This document shows positions 17,701 through 27,957 of a stretch of DNA of 29,733 nucleotides, in pieces. Under the pieces are notes generated by a model that was not told the origin of the DNA, searched no databases, and saw nothing but the letters and a program-made list of their open reading frames with translations. Position numbers and translations under genes: made by a program. The stretch's first letter is position 1; each line of letters starts with the position of its first letter. Source of the DNA: Podochytrium sp. JEL0797 (lineage: Eukaryota; Chytridiomycota; Chytridiomycetes; Chytridiales; Chytriomycetaceae); the NCBI GenBank assembly GCA_027596195.1, contig JADGJG010000228.1:1-29733 (forward strand), read 5' to 3'.

Positions 17701-20700
17701 ACGAGTTTGGGAATCTGATGTCATTATCCGCTATTTGGTCTCAGGAATGGTGTTTTACGCTTTTCAAGAATGTGTTATGCGTTTTGGGCGACATCAACAG
17801 AATTACTCTACCGTCAAACCACGTCGAAGTTGTCAAATGCCTCATCAATGTTTGCAAAATCTTTGAGAAGGTACAACGCTACATAAATGACTGATTGGTT
17901 AACCCAGCTTTAGATCCGAATCGTTCAGCCTTATGACGGAGTTCTGATGCCCCCACTCTTCGAAATTGCTCCATGGCTGTTCAAAGCATGCGATATTTCA
18001 AGGTGTGTTTGCCTGTATTAAATGATAACTTCTGACAACGGAAAACAGCAACGATTTTATTGAGAGTAAAGCGTTAGCATTTGGATGTATATGTTCGCTT
18101 CTCGTGCGCCGACATGATCAGCTGTTGCCCTCCTTGTCGCTTCCGCACTTTTACCGACTTGTGCTAAAGGTCAGTTCGAATTCGCATGCGTATATGTTCT
18201 TCAATTAAATGTTATCTTAGGGGCTGGAAAGCGAAGACCCCAAAATTGTTGCGGCGATCGTTCAAAATTCTACCAGGCTCTTCACGGTGTTGTTGCCCGG
18301 GAGTCATATGATGATTCCGCCGTTCATAAAAGCGATCCAAAATATTGTGAGTTGAAAAAGGGAGACAGAAATGCAAGTTGATTTATCTGTGCATAGATTC
18401 GGGCAGGAACATATACCATATCGGACAAAACGCGTGAATCTTCGATTCGAATTTTGGTGTCAATCCTGACTGTGCCAGACTGGAAAGGATTAGAGGCTAA
18501 AAGCAATATTCCATATCTTAAAAAGCGTGGCAGCGAATTCCCTGGAGTCACCGAGAAGCTGAAATCGCACTCCATCGCAAGTTTGTCGTCCGAAACTGCT
18601 TCAATACGATCAAACGCTGCGGATGCCATTGACGGATACGCCGACAACCATTTTCGACTCAAGATTCGCATTAAAGATCTGTTGATGGAGTTTATCAATC
18701 AGGAGAAGGAACCATCGCGAATCAAAAAAAATTCTCAGACGCATTCGCTGTTAATTTGGGCTGTTACTTCGCTTGTTTTTGAAGAGATGGCATCAACCTT
18801 GAGGTTTGTGTTTCTGGAACCTGGAATGAGTTAGTAATCCTCTTTTTTTCTGACGCAGCCCCTGTAGTGAAATCATTGACGAAGGAATTAACAGCTTGTT
18901 GGAGCATTTGACATTGGGATCTTTTGATTCTGTAAACACTGCAATCGATGGGCTAGTTTTTTGGGCCAGGGAAAGCGCTCCTTTGGACTGTGTGTTGGAC
19001 TTGGGGATCGTGAAAAAGGTGGTGGAAAAAACCTTGGCCGCAATCACGGAGCAATTGCTGTTTCATTCAATGTCGAAGCAACAGAAGCGTAAGCCGCGCA
19101 TCATTAATTCTGCAAGCTTATACGTTGGTTTAGATTGCATTGTATCTCGGCTATTAAGCTGTCTGTCGCATTGGCTAATGATTACCTCGATGGAAGTCCT
19201 TTCGACGCCAAAAATTACGCGTGCAGTATTTGAAACTCTGGAGCTTGTTATTAAAGAGTCCGAGAAAGATCCTTCAGCTGATCAGGCCTCGGAAATGATT
19301 GTCGCTGCACTATGCCAGAAATTTCAAAAAATAGAATCGAATTCAATTGGGAAGCTACCAATGAGACTCGACAAATCAACAGCCTCTGACGAGAATGAAG
19401 TCTCTGATCTGTTAAAGGTTAGAATGCAAAAGTGATTTTTCGAATCTGAACTTTAATCAACAGGAATCTGTCGAGAATTTTCTTGTCCATCTTCTACATT
19501 TTCACAGCAACTTTTCCCCACCATTTGGGGCTGTTGTATTGGGGAGTCAAATTTGTGAATCCACATTGCATGATGAAAAGTCGACGGCAGAGAAAATTCT
19601 ATACTTCTCTGCAAACAACACATCTATTCTGGGGTGTTCCGACACGCGTGAACATGAAAAATTCCTGTCGTCGTGTGGATTTAAAAACCGAATCTATTCA
19701 AGAGGCGCTGCAGGCCGCTACGTTTGGGAAAACTCAATGTTTTACGAGATTCGACAAAACTTGAAATCTATCCAAGAGCTTGGGTCCGAAAGCAACATAA
19801 TGGATCAATCTGACCTGGAACAGAACTCTTCACTACTGGAATTTGAAGTTCCTCGGACGGATACCGAACGGGTATTCCTCGAAGAAGACAACAAAGTCGA
19901 CAGATTGAACGGCCTATTATTGAGGTTAGCGACGCGAAGCCCAGATGGCCTACTAAAACTTTTATTCAAGTGTTGGACACGAATATTCAGAATGCCTCTT
20001 GGAGCCAAACGTTCCACTGAATGTGCCAATGCCCATCCTGTTTGATACATATGACGACGTCCTGCACGCCGAGGATAATGCACAAGAGCAAATGATTGAA
20101 GAAGCTATGCAATCAAAGCATTCCACTACGCAAAACCTGCCTGGCAAATGTCCCTCGAATCTGCTTGTCCGATCAGAAAACCGAAATGACTTTGCGCTTC
20201 CCCTTTCCACCAGCAGGCTATTCCTAAGTCATACGGGGCATTTTAATTTTGATAGCTTGAAAGATGGCTACTTTCATCAGCTGCTCAAGACTTCAGCCTT
20301 GAACCGGGATGTGAAGGGATTGGATAAAAAGCATGGGCGCGAGGTTATCAAAGTTGCTTTGATTTATGTCGGACCGGGGCAAGAAGATGAAACCTGTATT
20401 CTGCGAAATCAAAATGCAAGCATTGAGTACAGAGAGTTTGTTTCCAGCTTGGGATGGGAGGTAAGGTATATACGTTTTTTGTTTGAATTCTCATCAACCC
20501 CCACAGGTGAATATTGCTTCACATCCGGGATACTTGGGAGGGTTAGAAAGGAATCAAACTTCTGGGACCAAAATGGTGTACTATTGTGATCATTCAGTCG
20601 AATTAGTGTTCCATGATGTTCTCGCTATGCCGACGGACCTGCACGATCCAAAACAAGTCAAAAAGGTATGCCTACACCAAACCATGTACTGTTATTCTCA

Positions 20701-21162
20701 TGCACACTGAGATAGAAACGGCATATTGGTAACGATCACGTTCATATTATCTGGAATGAGCATTTCAGAGAATATCGAAAAAGCACAATCGGGGGTGACT
20801 TTGGAAACGCCCAAATTATTATCACACCGATGAGAAACGATTTATACCAAGTGACCATCGTTAAAGACTTGAAAGTTAGTATATGTTCGTAGAATGACTG
20901 AAATGCGCTGACTTAATTTGCTCAGGTGGATTATTTCGGTCCTCTCCAAAGCCACGTCATCATTTCAAAAACATCACTGGGCCCGTTAGTCCGAAATACG
21001 GCAATAGCTGCTTACCGCGCTTCAGTTCTTCCAGGACACCTTCAAAATATCTCCAGTCAACATCCTTACACCCAACGCGCAAATGACATTGACACAATCT
21101 CTTCACGGCACCAGGTTTCCAAATTCTCTTTTGAGACATTATTGACATCATTTTTTGAATAA
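14707..21162 (+). CDS. RALGAPA: Ral GTPase-activating protein alpha-type subunit (Rap-GAP domain)
   Basis: Nineteen exons: 14707-15070, 15123-15254, 15312-15662, 15718-16065, 16110-16411, 16473-16646, 16708-17022, 17080-17579, 17633-17870, 17914-18002, 18049-18169, 18221-18346, 18397-18803, 18859-19417, 19464-19924, 19971-20460, 20507-20665, 20716-20874, 20926-21162. The product is 1843 aa (human RALGAPA1 is 2036). The catalytic alpha subunit, bound to a beta subunit, stimulates GTP hydrolysis by Ral-type GTPases and is related to TSC2. The long helical N-terminal part matches the human protein in places (VPEKIESGW, IRTEGFRLLLAWI, FKRVYMPVFFPVIC, TLFKNVLCVLGDIN, APWLFKA, ECLLEPNVPLNVP). The Rap-GAP domain (about 1585-1800) has KVALIYVGPGQED, REFVSSLGWEV, RHIGNDHVHIIWNEH and VDYFGPLQSHVIISK. 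Asn1718 in HIGND fits the catalytic 'Asn thumb'. The serine-rich middle (about 830-990) may be regulatory. Introns are 43-61 nt; intron 2 (15255-15311, 57 nt) is in frame and stop-free. Confidence 0.93.
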
Positions 21163-21371
21163 ATTTGATTAAGCACGCCCTTTTAAAACTCTGTGTGATT
21201 ACTATTATCAAAGGAAAACGAAAAAAACGTGCACTTTGATGGTGACTGGCTGGCTGTCGGACGCGAATTACCGATCGAGAGGTCAGCAGCGCGTTCGGCG
21301 TGGTCGGAGACGCGTTCAGGGGTACCAAGAGTGAGCTTCGCCAATTCCCTTCAAAACTGTTTATTTGTTAC

Positions 21372-22947
21372 TCACTTCTTTTTGGTCGCAACGAGAACCA
21401 TGTTGCGCGGCGACACCACGGGATCAAACAGTGCGACAACTTCCATCCTGTCTAGCCCACACGCCTGTTTCTGCTCCGCCAAGAAGAGATACCGATCCAC
21501 CAACAACAAACTCTCAAACACAGATCCCATCATCGAACGCAAAGTCCAAACAATCGCAATTTCCTTCTCACGCGACTTGAAACGCTCCTCATAGGCCTGC
21601 AGCTTCGCTTTAAACAGTCCTTCCGCTTCCGCATCAATCTGCAACCGCGAGAGCGCGAGCCGCGCGTAAAACGCAAATCCTTTGTCAAAAGCAGCCGCCT
21701 TCATCCGCCCGACAATAATGTCATGGTCTGTACTGCTCTTGCTGTTTGCTCGAGCGCGGTCCATCAGTCCGTTTTCGTGCAGGACAAATTGCAACAGCGC
21801 TCGAAAATGGTGGCGAACAAACGTGTCTCCGACTTCTTCAGCCCACCGGCAAGTTGCTTGACATGCCAGCATGCGTGCCGAAAATCCCAAATGAACCGAT
21901 TGCGATTTCAAATGTTTCGAAAGTGGGAATCCTTCGGTTTCCATCGTTTGGTCAGAACCAGGCCGCCTCTCGGAAATCATGTTGTAACAGCAGCCGACGC
22001 ATACCAAGGCCGCTGCATCGCTCTCCAAGAAGTGCTTCATGATGGCCGGCGTCAAATCGCCACACGCATGCAGCCCTCCCAGCAACCAACGACCATCAGT
22101 GGTGGAATCAACGGAACACTCCTCGCCTTGCGACGCACCCACAGCTTCTGCCACAAGCCCAGAGAACGGCTCGTTGGCATGCACGCGGCGATTGATGTGA
22201 TAAAGCTCTCCTCGCGGCACCGTGTCTTTGAACACTGCTTTGTTTGCCAAATCGGTTCGCCGTTTCGCTCCGCACGTTTGAATCTCGGCATCATCAACAC
22301 CAATCACAAGTTTGTCGTATTGGAACGCCAAAACAATGTCCAAATACCCTTGCCCTGCGAGAGGTGTGAGGGAACGACACGAAACTTGGTCAGAGATCGC
22401 TCACCTGCTCCAATATCCAAAATCCGATCAATCTTTTCAGACTCTGCAATCGAATTGATGAGCGCAGACAAACGCGCGACCTCATGTTCCTTCTTTGAGC
22501 TCATTCCTTTCCCTTGGTGGCAGAATCAACAATCAGAATGGTCGAACAGAGGACGTCGAACAGAGGACTCACTTAATACATATGGAATTTCTTTCAAAGG
22601 TAAGCTATTGGCAGATTCTGATGGAGCTCGGTCGAGAGGAAGGGATCGCACTTTGTGAACGAAAGTTTTGAGGGTATCGGGCCAATCGAGCTTGACTTTT
22701 AAGGACATGAATATTGAGATAAAGCAGTACGAATGGGTGTACCGATTCCTTGTGATGCCAGGGCGATCAAATCTGCCAGATCCGCGTTCTCCATCACTTT
22801 CCACTCTTGCGGAAAAACAGAGTTCCAATAATCCTTGATGAAGAAATCAACGGCGTGGTGTTCGTAGATGAATCCGTACTCTTTGATGAGCGAAATCAGA
22901 GCGTCGGAATAAGCTGCCGCGCTCGCAAGGCTTTGGGGAAAGTTCAT
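21372..22947 (-). CDS. METTL25: METTL25/RRNAD1-family putative SAM-dependent methyltransferase
   Basis: Four exons on the minus strand: 22947-22743, 22695-22573, 22512-22405, 22354-21372 (472 aa, close to human RRNAD1/METTL25B at 475). Motifs of the family appear in order: AVDFFIKDYWNSVFPQEW, then KGMSSKKEHEVARLS, the S-adenosylmethionine-binding DIGAGQGYLD (about 142-150), the acidic VIGVDDAEIQ, then LLGGLHACGDLTPAIM and VCVGCCYNMISE. These fit the Methyltransf_32-type Rossmann fold. The substrate is not established here; relatives are annotated as rRNA- or protein-directed. METTL25 versus METTL25B is not separable by eye. The gene converges on the RalGAP gene (209 bp) and starts 32 bp from the divergent PPR gene. 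Introns are 47, 60 and 50 nt. Confidence 0.9.
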
Positions 22948-22979
22948 GTTTTTTGTTTTCTTTTTTCGAAACTCGTGCC
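22948..22979. promoter_or_regulatory. 32-bp divergent start-to-start spacer (METTL25 / PPR)
   Basis: The methyltransferase ATG (22947, minus) and the first PPR ATG (22980, plus) are separated by 32 bp, the same distance as the UBL/TIM8 pair. The spacer is T-rich on the plus strand, giving the minus-strand gene an A-rich leader. Transcripts either have near-zero 5' UTRs or overlap the opposite gene. The PPR frame is also open above this ATG without another ATG. Confidence 0.6.
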
Positions 22980-25900
22980 ATGCTTCGTCTGATACGTTTG
23001 TCGCGGCGGACCACTTCTGCACGTCCGAGTTTGCTCTCGCTTCCGATATATCCGAAACTGGTTCCGATGCGAGAAGGACGGGCCTTCGTTTCCACTTCAT
23101 CCGCCAACAAACGACCACCCCGCAGTCAAGATTCCGCCATCCCGCCTCCCGTGGATACCCAACCCGCATCCGCTCTTGATCACAGTCCATCAACCACCCC
23201 GCTTGATTCCAACCCCATCCGAAGCGCACTTCGAAACCCGCGAACAGTACAGCGAATGCTCGTCCGCACGATCATCTCGTCAGACCCGGCAGCCCTCTCC
23301 TCCCTGACCTCCCCCGAATGGCACACCCTCGCGCTCGAGCTCGAATCCGACCGGCAATACGATTCCTCGTCCCTCTCGCGGTTCGACGCCGTTTTTGACT
23401 TTATCCTCCGCCACGGCATCCGCGTGCGCACGAATGCATTCTTTTGGGGATACGCGAAGGCGTTTGCATCGTGTAATCACAAGGACATGACGCGGGTGCA
23501 GATGGAGCGATTTTTTGACCGTATTGAACGCGTGGGGTTGCCGTCGGGAAGGTTTCGGTTCGTGTATCTGGAGTTTGCGTCCAAAGTGTGTATATACCAA
23601 GGCGCGTTTGCAGGTAAACTCAGAGGATACAACTTTGCTCCTTTTTCTAAACCTCTAATATTTCTTCCCTTTGCCTTCCCAACAGCTATGGAATGCCTTC
23701 GATTGGGAGAAGAGCGATTCAACCGCATCTACCCGACTCATTTGGCGAACCCCAATCTGCCCCACATCAATGCCTCTCTCTCGCACGAAATCCTCTCGCG
23801 CTTCTCCTACACCCCAGTCAACCGCGTTCCAGAGTGCATCGCGGCGCGCGCGGCCATCCACGACGTGATCCAAATGCAACGCCAGCAAGGCATCAAGTTT
23901 GGGTATGGACTCACGGTCCTCGCGAAATTGTGCGTAAGCATGGAAGCGAAGGACCCCTTGCTCGGGGAGTCGAGGTACACGGCGGATGCGGTGAAGGAGT
24001 ATCTGCGGTGGGTGCGGGAGGAAGGGATTGAGACGGAGATGGTTCCTGCGGCGGTGGGGCATTTGGCGTTTCATGCGTTGAGGGCGGGGGAAGTGGAGTT
24101 GGCGAAGGGGTTGTTTGAGAAGGTTGAATTTCGGTTCCCGCTGTTTGAGTGTAAACGCATCGTGAGGGAGCTGGGTCGGTTGGATGAGATTGAGCTCGGT
24201 TTTAGAGTGTACGAGGAGTATATGGCATCGAGGAAACCCAAGGAAGAGAAGGACGATGCTTTGAGTGAATTGCAGCAGGAGATGGTGCGGATGGTGGCAA
24301 CTGCGGGGTACAGCAATGCTCATCAGGATATGGCTGGAGGCAAGAGAGGGTGCGAGCCACATCAGTTTATTCAGTCGTTTTCGGTCGAGGAGAGGAGCGC
24401 ATGGAGCATGTTCACGTTGAGGCTTGTGTGCGGATTCTACGTGCGCGCGAGGATGCCTTCGTTTGCTGTTGAGAGCTTCGAGTTGATGAAGGCCACAAGA
24501 AAGGGTGCATTGGCCTTGAAGGCCGTGGCGGACGGGAGCGATTTGCGGGATTCCGAACACGCGAACACCAAGGAAATATTTTCCCTTCTCGAATTGACGT
24601 ACAACCAAGTCCTCTATTGCCTCGCCAAAACCTCCCCACTTTCGACCCTCCTTCCCTTCTACACCGCCAACACTTCGAAACACGGCTTCAAACTCAGCAA
24701 AGAAACCTGCACCGTCCTCATTTCAACGTACGCCTTCTCACACGCAACGGAAGGGACACGGTTCCTCGAAGACTACGAGTCCCATAACCTCACTGCCGAC
24801 GTCTTCATCTACACGGCCCTCATCAGCTCGCATATCCGCGGGAACCGGCTCGACCAAGCCATCGAGTTGTTTCAGCGCATGAAAGCCAAGGGCATCGCGC
24901 CCAACGTCAACACGTTCAATTCGGTCGTCCAGGGACTCTGCACGTCGGGAAAAATCGACAATGCGGTCGATTTTCTCAAGGTCATGAACAAGGCCAAGTG
25001 CAGCCCGGACACGACCACTTACAACACCCTCATGAACGCGTTGCTGAAGCGGAGTCGTTGGACGGATGCTGAAAAGTTGGTTTCGAAGATGGAGGAGACG
25101 GGGGTGGATTGGGATGTCATGACGTTCAACTTGTGGATCAGTGCTCACATGAGGCGAGAGGGTGGGGATGTGGAGGAAGCGCAGCGGTTGATTGAGCGGA
25201 TGCAGCAGGCTCCGTACTTCTGTAGACCGAGCAGTTCAACGTACGACGCGCAGCTGTATTACCTTGCGTATCGAAAGGAGTGGGACGCGATGGAGGCTCT
25301 TATTCAAGACATGTATCCTGTCGATGGGAGAGGTGGGGTGTTGGGCAAGAGTCATCACAATTCCGGAGGCACGAGCACCTCCAAAAACATGTGCAAGTCG
25401 TTCCGTATTGTCGTGAACTCGCTCTGTGCGAGTCAGAACGTGCCCCTCGCTGTCAAGTATTACCGCCGCGTGTTGGAGAGTGGGAACATGCGTGGATCGC
25501 AAATGGAGCGCGACAACCTCGCCTCGATGCGTGTTTCGCTCATCAAAGCGGCAGGGAAGCAAGGCGATGTCGCGTTTTGTCATCAGATTTATGGCGAGTA
25601 CATGGCGATGGGGGAGGTGGCTTCGGACTCATTGAATGCGGCCATGATTTCGGCGCTTGTGGCAAGCGGAGACCTCAGTGGAGCCGTGGCGTGGGCGGAC
25701 AAGGTGATTGCTGGAGCTGGGACGGGTTCTGCAACTTTGGACGCTGTGCGCAAGTCGCTGGGTGTTGGTGGTGTGACCAGCAAATATACGGGGGCGATTG
25801 GGTTTGGTCGTGGTTCATCGTTCGCTCTTATGTTGGGGTATGCGCGGAGTGGGGATGGAGCAATGGTGGAAGCGGTCTATGCGCAAATGAAGCGATTGGA

Positions 25901-26492
25901 GTTGTGGGGGTACGCGAAACTGACGGAGCATATTCGCAACGGGTCCACGTACAGCATCAACGAAGCTAACGTGTTGATGAACTGTTACTGCGTGTTGGGG
26001 GACGGTGACAAGGCGTTGCAAGTGTGGAACGACGTGTGGCGGATGCCGAGCAAGAAGCGCCGAAACACGCCGTTTGGAATCCCGCGAGGTCCGTCTTCGA
26101 CTTCGTCACAAGGGCTCGTGGAGCAGTTTGGAGTCGATCGAATCAGTGTTTCCCTGATTCTCGATGCACTGTCGTTTTCGAACAAGACGGCCAAGCTGGA
26201 CGCGATGTGGAGCATGTTCAAGACTACGTTTCCGATGGACTTGAACAATTACATTTCGTATTCGGAGTCGTTGGCGCGGAGGGGGGACCTGGATGGCTGT
26301 CTCGCCTTCATTGAAAACGAAATGATGGGCGGGAGTCATGGATTGGCGATGGAGCCCAAAATATTTTGGTCTGTGATCAAGTTGCTGAATCGCGACGGGG
26401 AGAAGCAGTATTTAGAGAGGTTGTGGGATCTCATGATGACGCGATACCCGCAATTCGAGAATGCAGTGCGAGAAGTGGCGGACCGAAAGTGA
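22980..26492 (+). CDS. Large pentatricopeptide-repeat (PPR) protein, probably mitochondrial
   Basis: Exons 22980-23613 and 23686-26492 (1146 aa spliced). The 72-nt intron is in frame and stop-free, so the unspliced reading is also open. PPR proteins bind organellar RNA one base per 35-residue repeat and control stability, processing or translation. The N terminus (MLRLIRLSRRTTSARPSLL) is Arg-rich and free of acidic residues, as in mitochondrial presequences. Three consecutive perfect 35-mers start at residues 584, 619 and 654 (VFIYTALISS.., VNTFNSVVQG.., TTTYNTLMNA..), followed by a longer fourth unit from 689. Weaker helical-hairpin units flank them on both sides, so the whole protein is probably an alpha-solenoid. 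No endonuclease or DYW-type domain is seen. RNA target unknown. Convergent with ERG3, 102 bp between stop codons. Confidence 0.9.
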   Translation: MLRLIRLSRRTTSARPSLLSLPIYPKLVPMREGRAFVSTSSANKRPPRSQDSAIPPPVDTQPASALDHSPSTTPLDSNPIRSALRNPRTVQRMLVRTIISSDPAALSSLTSPEWHTLALELESDRQYDSSSLSRFDAVFDFILRHGIRVRTNAFFWGYAKAFASCNHKDMTRVQMERFFDRIERVGLPSGRFRFVYLEFASKVCIYQGAFAGKLRGYNFAPFSKPLIFLPFAFPTAMECLRLGEERFNRIYPTHLANPNLPHINASLSHEILSRFSYTPVNRVPECIAARAAIHDVIQMQRQQGIKFGYGLTVLAKLCVSMEAKDPLLGESRYTADAVKEYLRWVREEGIETEMVPAAVGHLAFHALRAGEVELAKGLFEKVEFRFPLFECKRIVRELGRLDEIELGFRVYEEYMASRKPKEEKDDALSELQQEMVRMVATAGYSNAHQDMAGGKRGCEPHQFIQSFSVEERSAWSMFTLRLVCGFYVRARMPSFAVESFELMKATRKGALALKAVADGSDLRDSEHANTKEIFSLLELTYNQVLYCLAKTSPLSTLLPFYTANTSKHGFKLSKETCTVLISTYAFSHATEGTRFLEDYESHNLTADVFIYTALISSHIRGNRLDQAIELFQRMKAKGIAPNVNTFNSVVQGLCTSGKIDNAVDFLKVMNKAKCSPDTTTYNTLMNALLKRSRWTDAEKLVSKMEETGVDWDVMTFNLWISAHMRREGGDVEEAQRLIERMQQAPYFCRPSSSTYDAQLYYLAYRKEWDAMEALIQDMYPVDGRGGVLGKSHHNSGGTSTSKNMCKSFRIVVNSLCASQNVPLAVKYYRRVLESGNMRGSQMERDNLASMRVSLIKAAGKQGDVAFCHQIYGEYMAMGEVASDSLNAAMISALVASGDLSGAVAWADKVIAGAGTGSATLDAVRKSLGVGGVTSKYTGAIGFGRGSSFALMLGYARSGDGAMVEAVYAQMKRLELWGYAKLTEHIRNGSTYSINEANVLMNCYCVLGDGDKALQVWNDVWRMPSKKRRNTPFGIPRGPSSTSSQGLVEQFGVDRISVSLILDALSFSNKTAKLDAMWSMFKTTFPMDLNNYISYSESLARRGDLDGCLAFIENEMMGGSHGLAMEPKIFWSVIKLLNRDGEKQYLERLWDLMMTRYPQFENAVREVADRK
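24801..25115 (+). repeat. Three tandem canonical PPR motifs (105 nt each)
   Basis: Three 35-residue units at 24801-24905, 24906-25010 and 25011-25115 follow each other without gaps. They encode the best-conserved RNA-binding hairpins of the PPR protein. Residue 5/35 pairs read Thr/Asn, Asn/Asp and Asn/Asp. Confidence 0.88.
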
Positions 26493-26594
26493 TAAATACA
26501 AAGCATGATTCATTGTTTTTCTTTTCATCTGAATTGTTCCTTTGAAACATCGTAAGAAAAAATTATACTCGAACTTAAAAAGAAAAAAAATGCT

Positions 26595-27746
26595 CTATTC
26601 CTTCTTTGACTTGAGCTTCTTGGCCTCGTTTGCCCTCATCTTATCAAAGAACATTTCCTTCTCGAATTGCTCCACCGGCTTTTTGTAACTTCCTCCGATG
26701 CGGTCCCTGCACGAGAACAAAAAATTGAGTTTGAGTTTCCAATCACACCCACCCGAGCTCGCATATTCCTTACCACAAAGTCGTGTATTGTCCATAGTTG
26801 TAGTTGAACTCGAGGTGGTGGATCGCGTGGTGCGCGCACGACAAGAGAATCTCATCGTTCGAAATGTACACACTGTCGGAAACGAAAGGTTAATACACCC
26901 AGACTTACGAGACCTCCTATTCTCCATCATGAAGTGCAAGCAGCCCCCAGCCCCATTGTTGTGTATCCCTCCCACGCTCTCTCCACGAATAACAAACCAA
27001 CAGCAAAAGACTCACCCATCGTGAATGCTGATGGTCCAAAACTGCACAAAGATAAACGCGCAAATGTAGAGCGGTTTGTACATGGGGAACAAGTACACGT
27101 AAAAGTGGTAGGGAAGCGACTGTCCGTATCCGTCCTGGAGGCGGAAAAGTGGGTACAAAAACCGCCGAAGTTCAATATTGCGATCTCCTCTCACTCTGGA
27201 TCACCGCCAACCAAAAAAAGCAACACTCACAAGCCAGTGGAACGCCAAAGCCGAATACGGTGTACACACCTTCCACGTGTGATGCGGCTTATGCAACCAC
27301 GTATACACACTTGGATGATGGAACCCGCGGTGGATCCAATACACGAGACAGTCCGTGAACAAAAAGAACGTGACGAGTTGCAACGGAATCTCCCACCACG
27401 TCTGCACCTCATCGTACAGCTTGCTGTACCCTTGCAGTTCGTAGTAGAACCACGGAACTGTGACGGTGGCTGTCCAGGGCAGGGATTCGAGCGACAGATA
27501 CATTTCGCGGGCGATTTGGTTCTTGAGGATTTTGGGGTGCGAGAGGATGGATCGGTCAAAGATGAGGAAGAAGTTGAGAGTGGCTCCGGCGAGGTATTGG
27601 ACGGCGCCGAGGACCGTGAGGCAGACCCAGAGTTGTAGCACGATCCGCGTTGGGGAAGTGTGGACGGTGAGGAGAGGGTTGTCGGTCACGAGTCCAAAGG
27701 CGTGGTCAAACACGGGGTTCGTGTAGTTCAGTAGGTAGTCGGCCAT
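26595..27746 (-). CDS. ERG3: Delta7-sterol 5(6)-desaturase
   Basis: Four exons on the minus strand: 27746-27231, 27134-27016, 26872-26774, 26706-26595 (281 aa; human SC5D is 299, yeast Erg3 is 365). The enzyme introduces the C5-C6 double bond in ergosterol synthesis at the endoplasmic reticulum, using a di-iron centre. All three His boxes are present: HRGFHH (139-144), HKPHH (152-156) and HHAIHH (226-231). Family-specific blocks are [41 protein letters not shown] and [18 protein letters not shown]. Several hydrophobic segments fit a multi-pass membrane protein. The Lys-rich end (KKLKSKKE) has lysines at -3 and -4 from the terminus when counted KSKKE, which may act as a di-lysine ER-retrieval signal. 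Introns are 96, 143 and 67 nt; the 143-nt one is the longest coding intron of the window. Confidence 0.94.
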
Positions 27747-27957
27747 TCGCGGGTGTTTTTTTTTCAGGAATCATCAGGCCATCGAATGGGGTCCAAAATC
27801 ACGCGACCCATTTCCAACAAAATCCAACCGCGTCCAATGGGGGTTGGCATGACTCACGAATTCGTTTTCCCCCTAGATAAAGGAAAAAAGGGTCGGGCCT
27901 CTCGACCAATCATCACTTTAATGCAGCAAATATTCAGCTAATTATATATTGAAATCA

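Noticed and set aside
21723..22658. 311-aa plus-strand ORF opposite the METTL25-family gene
   Set aside because: Its product has no motif, crosses three introns of the minus-strand gene and has no splice logic; the minus strand shows the GAGQG and HACGDL blocks.
23655..24683. 342-aa minus-strand ORF opposite the PPR gene
   Set aside because: His/Arg/Leu-rich antisense reading with no domain; the plus strand carries a continuous PPR protein.
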